DNA from: Limnomonas spitsbergensis
Lineage: Eukaryota > Chlorophyta > Chlorophyceae > Chlamydomonadales
Reading direction: 5' to 3'
DNA length: 64,000 bases
Assembly (NCBI GenBank): GCA_037349105.1
Contig: JAYJMM010000087.1
Coordinates: 1,793,501 to 1,857,500, forward strand
How positions within the stretch are numbered: position 1 is the first letter of the stretch; each line of letters begins with the position of its first letter. The notes beneath the pieces were generated by a model. The model had not been told where the DNA came from. It saw only the letters and a program-made list of their open reading frames with translations, and ran no database searches. A program made the position numbers and the translations under genes. Shown piece after piece: positions 1 through 14,600 of this stretch.

Positions 1-137
1 CCCGTTGCATGCAGTGCTCCCATGTATGTTGTCCATATGTTGTCTTCATGCACGTATGGAGCCACAGCCTCATCTCACATATGGACAGGGCGGGGCTGGG
101 TGCAGGGAAGGGCATGGCGTGAGCGCGGCTGCCTCCT
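1..137. other. Unique flank before the minisatellite
   Basis: This short stretch lacks the 43-bp unit. It shares CATGCA-type words with the array but has no recognisable gene. The first complete array unit begins near position 138 with CACTGCCTGCAGAATACATC. This is probably the left edge of the array, since the repeat does not extend to base 1. Confidence 0.6.
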
Positions 138-525
138 CGCGCACTGCCTGCAGAATACATCACCGCGCCCCTCCCACCCTAATGCACTGCATGCAGAATG
201 CATCACCGCCCCCCTCCCACCTTAATGCACTGCCTGCAAAATACATCACCGCCCCCCTCCCACCCTAATGCACTGCCTGCAGAATACATCACCACCCCCC
301 TCCCACCCTAATGCACTGCCTGCATAATACATCACCGCGCCCCTCCCACCCTAATGCACTGCCTGCAGAATACATCACCGCCCCCCTCCCACCCTAATGC
401 ACTGCCTGCAAAATACATCACCGCCCCCCTCCCACCCTAATGCACTGCCTGCAGAATACATCACCGCCCCCCTCCCACCCTAATGCACTGCCTACAGAAT
501 GCATCACCGCCCCCCTCCCACCCTA

Positions 526-1130
526 ATGCTCGGCGTGCAGAATGTATGACCGCCCCCCTCCCACCCTAATGCACTGCCTGCAGAATACATCACCGCCCCC
601 CTCCCACCCTAATGCACTGCCTGCAGAATGCATCACCGCCCCCCTCCCACCCTAATGCTCGGCGTGCAGAATGTATGACCGCCCCCCTCCCACCCTGATG
701 CACTGCCTGCAGAATGCATCACCGCCCCCCTCCCACCCTAATGCACTGCCTACAGAATACATCACCGCCCCCTCCCACCCTAATGCACTGCCTGCAGAAT
801 GCATCACCGCCCCCCTCCCACCCTAATGCTCGGCGTGCAGAATGTATGACCGCCCCCCTCCCACCCTGATGCACTGCCTGCAGAATGCATCACCGCCCCC
901 CTCCCACCCTAATGCACTGCCTACAGAATGCATCACCGCCCCCCTCCCACCCTAATGCTCGGCATGCAGAATGTATGACCGCCCCCCTCCCACCCTAATG
1001 CACTGCCTGCAGAATACATCACCGCCCCCCTCCCACCCTAATGCACTGCCTGCAGAATGCATCACCGCCCCCCTCCCACCCTAATGCTCGGCGTGCAGAA
1101 TGTATGACCGCCCCCCTCCCACCCTGATGC
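526..1130. repeat. Higher-order repeat of 3-4 units marked by a CTCGGCGTGCAG variant
   Basis: A distinctive unit variant reading CTCGGCGTGCAGAATGTATG recurs near 529, 658, 829, 958 (one base changed) and 1,086. Spacings are about 128, 171, 129 and 128 bp, that is 3 or 4 basic units. A similar 171-bp step recurs near 1,314 and 1,485 with GCATCTCCACC variants. This is local amplification of multi-unit blocks. Confidence 0.8.
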
Positions 1131-2951
1131 ACTGCCTGCAGAATACATCACCGCCCCCCTCCCACCCTAATGCACTGCCTACAGAATACATCACCGCCCC
1201 CTCCCACCCTAATGCACTGCCTGCAGAATGCATCACCGCCCCCCTCCCACCCTAATGCACTGCTTGCAGAATACATCACCACCCCCCTCCCACCCTAATG
1301 CACTGCCTGCAGAATGCATCTCCACCCCCCTCCCACCCTAATGCTCTGCCTGCAGAATACATCACCGCCCCCCTCCCACCCTAATGCACTGCCTGCAGAA
1401 TGCATCACCACCCCCCTCCCACCCTGATGCACTGCCTGCAGAATGCATCACCACCCCCCTCCCACCCTAATGCACTGCCTGCAGAATGCATCTCCACCCC
1501 CCTCCCACCCTAATGCTCTGCCTGCAGAATACATCACCGCCCCCCTCCCACCCTAATGCACTGCCTGCAGAATACATCTCCACCCCCCTCCCACCCTAAT
1601 GCACTGCCTGCAGAATACATCACCGCCCCCCTCCCACCCTGATGCACTGCCTGCAGAATACATCACCGCGCCCCTCCCACCCTAATGCACTGCATGCAGA
1701 ATACATCACCGCGCCCCTCCCACCCTAATGCACTACATGCAGAATACATCACCGCCCCCCTCCCACCCTAATGCACTGCCTGCATGCTGCATCACCGCCC
1801 CCCTCCCACCCTAATGCACTGCATGCAGAATACATCACCGCCCCCCTCCCACCCTAATGCACTGCATGCAGAATGCATGACCGCCCCCCTCCCACCCTAA
1901 TGCACTACCTGCAGAATGCATCACCGCCCCCTCCCACCCTAATGCACTGCATGCAGAATGCATCACCGCCCCCTCCCACCCTAATGCACTGCATGCAGAA
2001 TACATCACCGCCCCCCTCCCACCCTAATGCACTGCCTGCATGCTGCATCACCGCCCCCCTCCCACCCTAATGCACTGCCTGCAGAATACATCACCGCCCC
2101 CCTTCCACCTTAATGCACTGCCTTCATGCTGCATCACCGCCCCCCTCCCACCCTAATGCACTGCCTGCAGAACACATCACCGCCCCCCTCCCACCCTAAT
2201 GCACTACCTGCATGCTGCATCACCGCCACCTCCCACCCTAATGCACTGCATGCAGAATACATCATCTCCCTCCTCCCACCCTAATGCACTGCCTGCAGAA
2301 TGCATCACCGCCCCCCTCCCACCCTAATGAACTGTCTGCATAATGCATCACCGCCCCCCTCCCACCCTAATGCACTGCTTGCAGAATGCATCACCGCCCC
2401 CCTCCCACCCTAATGCACTGCCTACAGAATACATCACCGCCCCCTCCCACCCTAATGCACTGCCTACAGAATACATCACCGCCCCCTCCCACCCTAATGC
2501 ACTGCATGCAGAATACATCACCGCCCCCTCCCACCCTAATGCACTGCCTGCAGAATACATCACCGCCCCCCTCCCACCCTGATGCACTGCCTGCAGAATA
2601 CATCACCACCCCCCTCCCACCCTAATGCACTGCCTGCAGAATACATCACCACCCCCCTCCCACCCTAATGCACTGCCTGCAGAATACATCACCGCCCCCC
2701 TCCCACCCTGATTCACTGCCTGCAGAATACATCACCACCCCCCTCCCACCCTAATGCACTGCCTGCAAAATACATCACCGCCCCCCTACCACCCTAATGC
2801 ACTGCCTGCAGAATACATCACCGCCCCCCTCCCACCCTAATGCACTGCCTGCAGAATACATCACCGCCCCCCTCCCACCCTAATGCACTGCCTGCAAAAT
2901 GCATCACCGCCCCCTCCCACCCTAATGCACTGCCTGCAGAATACATCACCG

Positions 2952-2990
<39 letters not shown>
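2952..2990. repeat. Homopolymer of 39 C inside the array
   Basis: One unit has its C run, normally 5-6 long, expanded to 39 consecutive C, followed by TTCCCACTCTTATG. A second, smaller expansion (about 11 C) lies near 3,112-3,122. Slippage in the cell or a sequencing or consensus error would both explain it. Confidence 0.9.
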
Positions 2991-3944
2991 TTCCCACTCT
3001 TATGCATTGCCTGCAGAATACATCACCGCCCCCCTCCCACCCTAATGCACTGCCTGCAGAATGCATCACCGCCCCCTCCCACCCTAATGCACTGCCTGCA
3101 GAATACATCACCCCCCCCCCCCTCCCACCCTAATGCACTGCCTGCAGAATACATCACCTCGCCCCTCCCACCCTAATGCACTGCATGCAGAATACATCAC
3201 TGCCCCCCTCCCACCCTAATGCAATGCATGCAGAATACATCACCACCCCCCTCCCACCCTAATGCACTGTCTGCAGAATAGATCACCGCCCCCCTCCCAC
3301 CCTAATGCACTGCCTGCAGAATACATCACCTCGCCCCTCCCACCCTAATGCACTGCATGCAGAATACATCACCGCCCCCCTCCCACCCTAATGCACTGTC
3401 TGCAGAATACATCACCGCCCCCCTCCCACCCTAATGCAATGCATGCAGAATACATCACCGCCCCCCTCCCACCCTAATGCACTGCCTGCAGAATACATCA
3501 CCGCCCCCCTCCCACCCTTATGCACTACCTGCAGAATGCATCACCGCCCCCCTCCCACCCTAATGCACTGCCTGCAGAAAACATCATTGTCCCCCTCCCA
3601 CCCTAATGCAATGCCTGCAGCATACATCACCGCGCCCCTCCCGCCCTAATGCACTGCCTGCAGAATGCATCACCGCCCCCCTCCCACCCTAATGCACTGC
3701 CTGCAGAATACATCACCGCCCCCCTCCCACCCTAATGTACTGCCTGCAAAATACATCACCGCCCCCCTCCCACACTAATGCGCTGCCTGCAGAATACATC
3801 ATCGCCCCCCTCCCATCCTAATGCACTGCCTGCAGAATACATCACCGCCCCCCTCCCACCCTAATGCACTGCATGCAGAATGCATCACCGCCCCCCTCCC
3901 ACCCTAATGCACTGCATGCAGAATACATCACCGCCCCCCTCCCA

Positions 3945-6900
3945 CCCTAATGCACTGCCTGCAGAATGCATCACCGCCCCCCTCCCACCCTAATGCACTG
4001 CATGCAGAATGCATCACCGCCCCACTCCCACCCTAAGGCACTGCTTGCAGAATGCATCACTGCCCCCCTTCCATCCTAGTGCACTGCCTGCAGAATACAT
4101 CACCGCCCCCCTCCCACCCTAATGCACTGCCTGCTGAATACATCACCGCCCCCCTCCCACCCTAATGCACTGCCTGCACAATACATCACCGCGCCCTCCC
4201 ACCCTAATGCACTGCCTTCATGCTGCATCACCGCCCCCCTCCCACCCTAATGCACTGCCTGCAGAATACATCACAGCCCCCCTCCCACCCTAATGCACTG
4301 CCTTCATGTATGCTGCATCACCGCCCCCCTCCCACCCTAATGCACTGCCTGCAGAATACATCACCGCCCCCCTCCCACCCTAATGCACTGCCTTCATGCT
4401 GCATCACCGCCCCCCTCCCACCCTAATGCACTGCCTGCAGAATACATCACCGCCCCACTTCCACCCTAATGCACTGCCTTCATGCTGCATCACCGCCCCC
4501 CTCCCACCCTAATGCACTGCCTGCAGAATGCATCACCGCCCCCCTCCCACCCTAATGCACTGCCTTCATGCTGCATCACCGCCCCCTCCCACCCTAATGC
4601 ACTGCCTGCAGAATGTATCACCGCCCCCCTCTGACCCTAATGCACTGCCTGCAGAATACATCACCGCCCCCCTCCCACCCTAATGCACTGCCTTCATGCT
4701 GCATCACCGCCCCCTCCCACCCTAATGCACTGCCTGCAGAATGTATCACCGCCCCCCTCCCACCCTAATGCACTGCCTGCAGAATACATCACCGCCCCCC
4801 TCCCACCCTAATGCTCTGCCTGCAGAATGCATCACTGCCCTCCTCCCACCCTAATGCACTGCATGCAGAATACATCACCGCCCCCCTCCCACCCTAATGC
4901 ACTGCCTGCAGAATACATCATCGCCCCCCTCCCACCCTAATGCACTGCCTGCAGAATACATCACCGCCCCCCTCCCACCCTAATGCACTGCATGCAGAAT
5001 ACATCACCACCCCCCTCCCACCCTAATGCACTGCCTGCAGAATACATCACCACCCCCTCCCACTCTAATGCACTGCCTGCAGAATACATCACCACCCCCC
5101 TCCCTCCCTAATGCGCTGCCTGCAGAATGCATCACCGCCCCCCTCCCACCCTTATGCACTGCCTGCAGAATGCATCACCGCCCCCTCCCACCCTAATGCA
5201 CTGCCTGCAGGATACATCACCAACCCCCTCCCACCCTAATGCACTGCATGCAGAATACATCACCGCCCCCCTCCCACCCTAATGCACTGCCTGCAGGATA
5301 CATCACCGCCCCCTCCCACCCTAATGTACTGCATGCAGGATACATCTCCGCGCCCTCCCACCCTTATGCACTGCATGCAGAATACATCACCGCCCCCTCC
5401 CACCCTAATGCACTGCATGCACAATACATCACTGCCCCCCTCCCACGCTAACGCACTGCCTGCATGCTGCATCACCGCCCCCCTCCCATCCTAATGCACT
5501 GCCTGCAGAATGCATCACCGCCCCCTCCCACCCTAATGCACTGCATGCAGAATACATCACTGCCCCCTCCCATCCTAATGCACTGCATGCAGAATGCATC
5601 ACCGCCCCCTCCCACCCTAATGCACTGCCTGCAGAATCTATCACCACCCCCTCCCACCCTAATGCACTGCCTGCAGAATGCATCACCACCCCCTACCACC
5701 CTAATGCACTGCCTTCATGCAGCATCACCGCCCCCCTCCCACCCTAAAGCACTGCCTGCAGAATACATCACCGCCCCCCTCCCACCCTAATGCACTGCCT
5801 GCAGGATACATCACCACCCCCCTCCCACCCTAATGCACTGCATGCAGGATACATCTCCGCGCCCTCCCACCCTTATGCACTGCATGCAGAATACATCACC
5901 GCCCCCTCCCACCCTAATGCACTGCCTGCATAATGCATCACCGCCCCCTTCCACCCTAATGCACTGCATGCAGAATACATCACCGCCCCCCTCCCACCCT
6001 AATGCACTGCCTGCACAATACATCACTGCCCCCCTCCCAAGCTAACGCACTGCCTGCATGCTGCATCACCGCCCCCCTCCCATCCTAATGCACTGCCTGC
6101 AGAATGCATCACCGCCCCCTCCCACCCTAATGCACTGCATGCAGAATACATCACTGCCCCCTCCCATCCTAATGCACTGCATGCAGAATGCATCACCGCC
6201 CCCTCCCACCCTAATGCACTGCCTGCAGAATCTATCACCACCCCCTCCCACCCTAATGCACTGCCTGCAGAATGCATCACCACCCCCTACCACCCTAATG
6301 CACTGCCTTCATGCAGCATCACCGCCCCCCTCCCACACTAAAGCACTGCCTGCAGAATGCATCACCGCCCCCTCCCACCCTAATGCACTGCATGCATAAT
6401 ACATCACCGCCCCCTCCCACCCTAATGCACTGCCTGCAGAATGCATCACCACCCTCTCCCACCCTAATAAACTGCATGCAGAATACATCACCGCCCCCCT
6501 CCAACCCTTATGCACTGCCTGCACAATACATCACTGCCCCCCTCCCACGCTAATGCACTGCCTGCATGCTGTATCACCGCCCCCCTCCCATCCTAATGTA
6601 CTGCCTGCATAATGCATCACCCCCCCCCTTCCTACCCTAATGCACTGCCTGCAGAATGCATCACCCCCCCCTTCCTACCCTAATGCACTGCATGCAGTAT
6701 ACATCACCGCCCCCCTCCCACCCTAATGCACTTTCTGCAGAATGCATCACCGCCCCCTCCCACCCTAATGCACTGCTTGCAGAATGCATCACCGCCACCT
6801 CCCACCCTAATGCACTGCCTGTAGAATGCATCACCGCCCCCTCCCACCCTAATGCACTGCCTGCAGAATACATCACCACCCCCTCCCACCCTAATGCACT

Positions 6901-9900
6901 GCCTGCATAATGCATCACCGCCCCCCTCCCACCCTAATGCACTGCCTTCATGCAGCATCACCGCCCCCCTCCCACCCTAAAGCACTGCCTGCAGAATACA
7001 TCACCGCCTCCCTCCCACCCTAATACACTGCATGCATGCTGCATCACCACCCCCTCCCACCCTAATGCACTGCCTACAGAATGCATCACCGCCCCTCCGA
7101 CCCTAATGCACTGCCTGCAGAATGCATCACCACCCCATCCCACCCTAATAAACTGCCTGCAGAATACATCACCGCCCCCCTCCCACCCTAATGCACTGCC
7201 TGCAGAATGCATCACCGCCCCCCTCCCACCCTAATGCACTGCATGCAGAATACATCACCGCCCTCTCCCACCCTAATGCACTGCCTGCAGAATGCATCAC
7301 CGCCCCCCTCCCACCCTAATGCACTGCATGCAGAATGCATCACCGCCCCACTCCCACCCTAAGGCACTGCTTGCAGAATGCATCACTGCCCCCCTTCCAT
7401 CCTAGTGCACTGCCTGCAGAATACATCACCGCCCCCCTCCCACCCTAATGCACTGCCTGCTGAATACATCACCGCCCCCCTCCCACCCTAATGCACTGCC
7501 TGCACAATACATCACCGCGCCCTCCCACCCTAATGCACTGCCTTCATGCTGCATCACCGCCCCCCTCCCACCCTAATGCACTGCCTGCAGAATACATCAC
7601 AGCCCCCCTCCCACCCTAATGCACTGCCTTCATGTATGCTGCATCACCGCCCCCCTCCCACCCTAATGCACTGCCTGCAGAATACATCACCGCCCCCCTC
7701 CCACCCTAATGCACTGCCTTCATGCTGCATCACCGCCCCCCTCCCACCCTAATGCACTGCCTGCAGAATACATCACCGCCCCACTTCCACCCTAATGCAC
7801 TGCCTTCATGCTGCATCACCGCCCCCCTCCCACCCTAATGCACTGCCTGCAGAATGCATCACCGCCCCCCTCCCACCCTAATGCACTGCCTTCATGCTGC
7901 ATCACCGCCCCCTCCCACCCTAATGCACTGCCTGCAGAATGTATCACCGCCCCCCTCTGACCCTAATGCACTGCCTGCAGAATACATCACCGCCCCCCTC
8001 CCACCCTAATGCACTGCCTTCATGCTGCATCACCGCCCCCTCCCACCCTAATGCACTGCCTGCAGAATGTATCACCGCCCCCCTCCCACCCTAATGCACT
8101 GCCTGCAGAATACATCACCGCCCCCCTCCCACCCTCATGCTCTGCCTGCAGAATGCATCACTGCCCTCCTCCCACCCTAATGCACTGCATGCAGAATACA
8201 TCACCGCCCCCCTCCCACCCTAATGCACTGCCTGCAGAATACATCATCGCCCCCCTCCCACCCTAATGCACTGCCTGCAGAATACATCACCGCCCCCCTC
8301 CCACCCTAATGCACTGCATGCAGAATACATCACCACCCCCCTCCCACCCTAATGCACTGCCTGCAGAATACATCACCACCCCCTCCCACTCTAATGCACT
8401 GCCTGCAGAATACATCACCACCCCCCTCCCTCCCTAATGCGCTGCCTGCAGAATGCATCACCGCCCCCCTCCCACCCTAATGCACTGCCTGCAGAATGCA
8501 TCACCGCCCCCTCCCACCCTAATGCACTGCCTGCAGGATACATCACCACCCCCCTCCCACCCTAATGCACTGCATGCAGAATACATCACCGCCCCCCTCC
8601 CACCCTAATGCACTGCCTGCAGGATACATCACCGCCCCCTCCCACCCTAATGTACTGCATGCAGGATACATCTCCGCGCCCTCCCACCCTTATGCACTGC
8701 ATGCAGAATACATCACCGCCCCCTCCCACCCTAATGCACTGCATGCACAATACATCACTGCCCCCCTCCCACGCTAACGCACTGCCTGCATGCTGCATCA
8801 CCGCCCCCCTCCCATCCTAATGCACTGCCTGCAGAATGCATCACCGCCCCCTCCCACCCTAATGCACTGCATGCAGAATACATCACTGCCCCCTCCCATC
8901 CTAATGCACTGCATGCAGAATGCATCACCGCCCCCTCCCACCCTAATGCACTGCCTGCAGAATCTATCACCACCCCCTCCCACCCTAATGCACTGCCTGC
9001 AGAATGCATCACCACCCCCTACCACCCTAATGCACTGCCTTCATGCAGCATCACCGCCCCCCTCCCACCCTAAAGCACTGCCTGCAGAATACATCACCGC
9101 CCCCCTCCCACCCTAATGCACTGCCTGCAGGATACATCACCACCCCCCTCCCACCCTAATGCACTGCATGCAGGATACATCTCCGCGCCCTCCCACCCTT
9201 ATGCACTGCATGCAGAATACATCACCGCCCCCTCCCACCCTAATGCACTGCCTGCATAATGCATCACCGCCCCCTTCCACCCTAATGCACTGCATGCAGA
9301 ATACATCACCGCCCCCCTCCCACCCTAATGCACTGCCTGCACAATACATCACTGCCCCCCTCCCAAGCTAACGCACTGCCTGCATGCTGCATCACCGCCC
9401 CCCTCCCATCCTAATGCACTGCCTGCAGAATGCATCACCGCCCCCTCCCACCCTAATGCACTGCATGCAGAATACATCACTGCCCCCTCCCATCCTAATG
9501 CACTGCATGCAGAATGCATCACCGCCCCCTCCCACCCTAATGCACTGCCTGCAGAATCTATCACCACCCCCTCCCACCCTAATGCACTGCCTGCAGAATG
9601 CATCACCACCCCCTACCACCCTAATGCACTGCCTTCATGCAGCATCACCGCCCCCCTCCCACACTAAAGCACTGCCTGCAGAATGCATCACCGCCCCCTC
9701 CCACCCTAATGCACTGCATGCATAATACATCACCGCCCCCTCCCACCCTAATGCACTGCCTGCAGAATGCATCACCACCCTCTCCCACCCTAATAAACTG
9801 CATGCAGAATACATCACCGCCCCCCTCCAACCCTTATGCACTGCCTGCACAATACATCACTGCCCCCCTCCCACGCTAATGCACTGCCTGCATGCTGTAT

Positions 9901-10479
9901 CACCGCCCCCCTCCCATCCTAATGTACTGCCTGCATAATGCATCACCCCCCCCCTTCCTACCCTAATGCACTGCCTGCAGAATGCATCACCCCCCCCTTC
10001 CTACCCTAATGCACTGCATGCAGTATACATCACCGCCCCCCTCCCACCCTAATGCACTTTCTGCAGAATGCATCACCGCCCCCTCCCACCCTAATGCACT
10101 GCTTGCAGAATGCATCACCGCCACCTCCCACCCTAATGCACTGCCTGTAGAATGCATCACCGCCCCCTCCCACCCTAATGCACTGCCTGCAGAATACATC
10201 ACCACCCCCTCCCACCCTAATGCACTGCCTGCATAATGCATCACCGCCCCCCTCCCACCCTAATGCACTGCCTTCATGCAGCATCACCGCCCCCCTCCCA
10301 CCCTAAAGCACTGCCTGCAGAATACATCACCGCCTCCCTCCCACCCTAATACACTGCATGCATGCTGCATCACCACCCCCTCCCACCCTAATGCACTGCC
10401 TACAGAATGCATCACCGCCCCTCCGACCCTAATGCACTGCCTGCAGAATGCATCACCACCCCATCCCACCCTAATAAAC
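3945..10479. repeat. 3,326-bp higher-order tandem duplication
   Basis: The block at about 3,945-7,153 is repeated almost base for base at about 7,271-10,479, an offset of 3,326 bp. Shared rare markers include CCTAAGGCACTGCTTGCAG, the CTTCATGTATGCTGC unit (4,309 and 7,635) and the CTCCCACGCTAACGC unit. Copies diverge at the left edge (CGCCCCCC against CGCCCTC) and at the right edge (AACTGCCTGC against AACTGCATGC). Few differences occur inside, so the duplication is recent relative to divergence between ordinary neighbouring units. Confidence 0.92.
5415..6354. repeat. 594-bp nested repeat inside the 3,326-bp unit
   Basis: About 345 bp beginning at the ATCACTGCCCCCCTCCCACG unit (about 5,415-5,760) recurs 594 bp downstream (about 6,009-6,354). 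The same pair is present in the second 3,326-bp copy near 8,741 and 9,335, so this nested event predates the larger duplication. A stretch just upstream is repeated at a 509-bp step; the 85-bp difference is two units. Confidence 0.85.
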
Positions 10480-11639
10480 TGCATGCAGAATACATCACCG
10501 CCCCCCTCCAACCCTTATGCACTGCCTGCACAATACATCACTGCCCCCCTCCCACGCTAATGCACTGCCTGCATGCTGCATCACCGCCCCCCTCCCATCC
10601 TAATGTACTGCCTGCAGAATGCATCACCCCCCCCTTCCTACCCTAATGCACTGCATGCAGTATACATCACCGCCCCCCTCCCACCCTAATGCACTGCCTG
10701 CAGAATGCATCACCGCCCCCTCCCACCCTAATGCTCTGCCTACAGAATGCATCACCGCCCCCCTGCTACCCTAATGCGCTGCCTGCAGAACGTATCACCG
10801 CCCCCCTCCCACCCTAATGCACTGCCTGCAGAATGCATCACCGCCCCCTCCCAACCTAATGCACTGCCTGCAGAATACATCACCACCCCCTCCCACCCTA
10901 ATGCACTGCCTGCAGAATGCATAACCGCCCCCCTCCCACCCTAGTGCACTGCCTGCAGAATGCATCACCGCCCCCTCCCACCCTAATGCACTGCTTGCAG
11001 AATACATCACCGCCCCCCTCCCACCCTAATGCACTGCCTGCAGAATACATCACCGCCCCCCTCCCACCCTAATGCTCTGCCTGCAGAACGTATCACCGCC
11101 CCCTCCCACCCTAATGCACTGCCTGCAGAATACATCACCGCCCCCCTCCCACCCTAATGCACTGCCTGCAGAATACATCACCGCCCCCCTCCCACCCTTA
11201 TGCACTGCCTGTAGAATACATCACCGCCCCCTCCCACCCTAAGGCATTGCATGCAGAATGCATCACCGCCCCCCTCCCACCCTAATGCACTGCATGCACA
11301 AAACATCACCGCCCACCTCCCAACCTAATGCACTGCATGCATGCTACATTACCGCCCCCCTCCCACCTTAATGCACTGCCTGCAGAATACATCATCGCCC
11401 CCCTCCCACCCTAATGCTCTGCCTGCAGAATGTATCACCGCCCCCTCCCACCCTAATGCACTGCCTGCAGAATACATCACCGCCCCCCTCCCACCCTAAA
11501 GCACTGCATGCATGCTACATCACCGCCCCCCTCCCACCCTAATGCACTGCCTGCAGAATACATCACCGCTTCCCTCCCACCCTAATGCACTGCCTGCAGA
11601 ATACATCACCGCCCCCTCCCACCCTAATGCACTGCCGGC

Positions 11640-14600
11640 TTGCTGCATCACCGCCCCCCTCCCACCCTAATGCACTGCCTGCAGAATGCATCACCGCCAC
11701 CTCCCACCCTAATGCACTGCCTGCAGAATGCATCACCACCCCCCTCCCATCCTTATGCACTGCATGCAGAATGCATCACTGCCACCGACCACCCTTATGC
11801 ACTGCATGCAGAATACATGACCGCCCCCCTCCCACCCTAATGCTCTGCCTGCAGAACGTATCACCGCCCCCTCCCACCCTAATGCACTGCCTGCTGAATA
11901 CATCACCGCCCCCCTCCCACCCTAATGCACTGCCTGCACAATACATCACCGCCCCCCTCCCACGCTAATGCACTGCCTGCATAATGCATCACCGCCCCCC
12001 TCCCATCCTTATGCACGGCCTGCATAACGCATCACTGCCCCCTCACACCCTAATGCACTGCCTGCAGAATACATCACTGCCCCCCATCCACCCTAGTGCA
12101 CTGCCTGCAGAATGCATCACCGCCCCCTCCCACCCTAATGCGCTGCATGCATGCTACATCACCGCCCCCCTTCCACCCTAGTGCACTGCCTGCAGAATGC
12201 ATCACCGCCCCCTCCCACCCTAATGCACTGCCTGTAGAATACATCACCGCCCCCTCCCACCCTAAGGCATTGCATGCAGAATGCATCACCGCCCCCCTCC
12301 CACCCTAAAGCACTGCATGCATGCTACATCACCGCCCCCCTCCCACCCTAATGCACTGCCTGCAGAATACATCACCGCCCCCCTCCCACCCTAATGCACT
12401 GCATGCATGCTACATCACCGCCCCCCTCCCATCCTAATGCACTGCATGCAGAATGCATCACCGCCCCCTCCCACCCTAATGCACTGCATGCAGAATACAT
12501 CACCGCCCCCCTCCCACCCTAATGCACTGCCTGCATGCTGCATCACCGCCCCCCTCCCACCTTAATGCACTGCCTGCAGAATATATCATCGCCCCCCTCC
12601 CACCCTAATGCTCTGCCTGCAGAATGTATCACCGCCCCCTCCCACCCTAATGCACTGCCTGCAGAATACATCACCGCCCCCCTCCCACCCTAAAGCACTG
12701 CATGCATGCTACATCACCGCCCCCCTCCCACCCTAATGCACTGCCTGCAGAATACATCACCGCTTCCCTCCCACCCTAATGCACTGCCTGCAGAATACAT
12801 CACCGCCCCCTCCCACCCTAATGCACTGCCGGCTTGCTGCATCACCGCCCCCCTCCCACCCTAATGCACTGCCTGCAGAATGCATCACCGCCACCTCCCA
12901 CCCTAATGCACTGCCTGCAGAATGCATCACCGCCCCCCTCCCACCCTAATGCTCTGCCTGCAGAACGTATCACCGCCCCCTCCCACCCTAATGCACTGCA
13001 TGCAGAATACATCACCGCCCCCCTCCCACCCTAATGCACTGCCTGCACAAAACATCACCGCCCCCCTCCCACGCTAATGCACTGCCTGCATAATGCATCA
13101 CCGCCCCCCTCCCATCCTTATGCACGGCCTGCAGAACGCATCACTGCCCCCTCACACCCTAATGCACTGCCTGCAGAATACATCACTGCCCCCCATCCAC
13201 CCTAGTGCACTGCCTGCAGAATGCATCACCGCCCCCTCCCACCCTAATGCACTGCATGCATGCTACATCACCGCCCCCCTTCCACCCTAGTGCACTGCCT
13301 GCAGAATGCATCACCGCCCCCTCCCACCCTAATGCACTGCCTGTAGAATACATCACCGCCCCCTCCCACCCTAAGGCATTGCATGCAGAATGCATCACCG
13401 CCCCCCTCCCACCCTAATGCACTGCCTGCAGAATACATCACCGCCCCCTCCTACTCTAATGCACTGCCTGCAGAATGCATCACCGCCCCCCTCCCAACCT
13501 AATGCACTGCATGCATGCTACATTACCGCCCCCCTCCCATCCTTATGCACTGCATGCAGAATACATCACCACCCCCCTCCCACCCTAATGCACTGCCTGC
13601 AGAATGCATCACCGCCCCCCTCCCACCCTAATGCACTGCCTGCAGAATGCATCACCGCCCCCTCCCACTTTAATGCACTGCCTGCAGAACGCATCACCGC
13701 CCCCTCCCACCCTAATGCACTGCATGCAGAATACATCACCGCCCCCCTCCCACCCTAATGCACTGCCTGCAGAATGCATCACCGCCCCCTCCCACCCTAA
13801 TGCACTGCATGCAAAATGCATCACCGCCCCCCTCCCACCCTAATGCACTGCCTGCAGAATGCATCACCGCGCCCTCCCAACCTAATGCACTGCCTGCAGA
13901 ATACATCACCGCCCCCTCCCACCCTAATGCACTGCCTGCAGAATGCATCACCGCCCCCCTCCCACCCTAATGCACTGCCTGCAGAATGCATCACCGCCCC
14001 CTCCCACCCTAATGCATTGCATGCAGAATGCATCACCGCCCTCTCCCACCCTAATGCACTGCCTGCAGAATACATCACCGCCCCCTCCTACTCTAATGCA
14101 CTGCCTGCAGAATGCATCACCGCCCCCCTCCCAACCTAATGCACTGCCTTCATGCTGCATCACCGCCCCCTCCCACCCTAATGCACTGCCTGCAGAATAC
14201 ATCACCGCCCCCCTCCCACCCTAATGCACTGCATGCATGCTACATCACCGCCCCCCTCCCATTCTAATGCACTGCCTGCAGAATGCATCACCGCCCCCTC
14301 CCACCCTAATGCACTGCATGCAGAATACATCACCGCCCCCCTCCCACCCTAATGCACTGCCTTCATAATACATCACCGCCCCCTCCCACCCTAATGCACT
14401 GCCGGCTTGCTGAATCACCGCCCCCCTCCCACCCTAATGCACTGCCTGCAGAATGCATCACCGCCACCTCCCACCCTAATGCACTGCCTGCAGAATGCAT
14501 CACCGCCCCCCTCCCACCCTAATGCTCTGCCTGCAGAACGTATCACCGCCCCCTCCCACCCTAATGCACTGCATGCAGAATACATCACCGCCCCCCTCCC

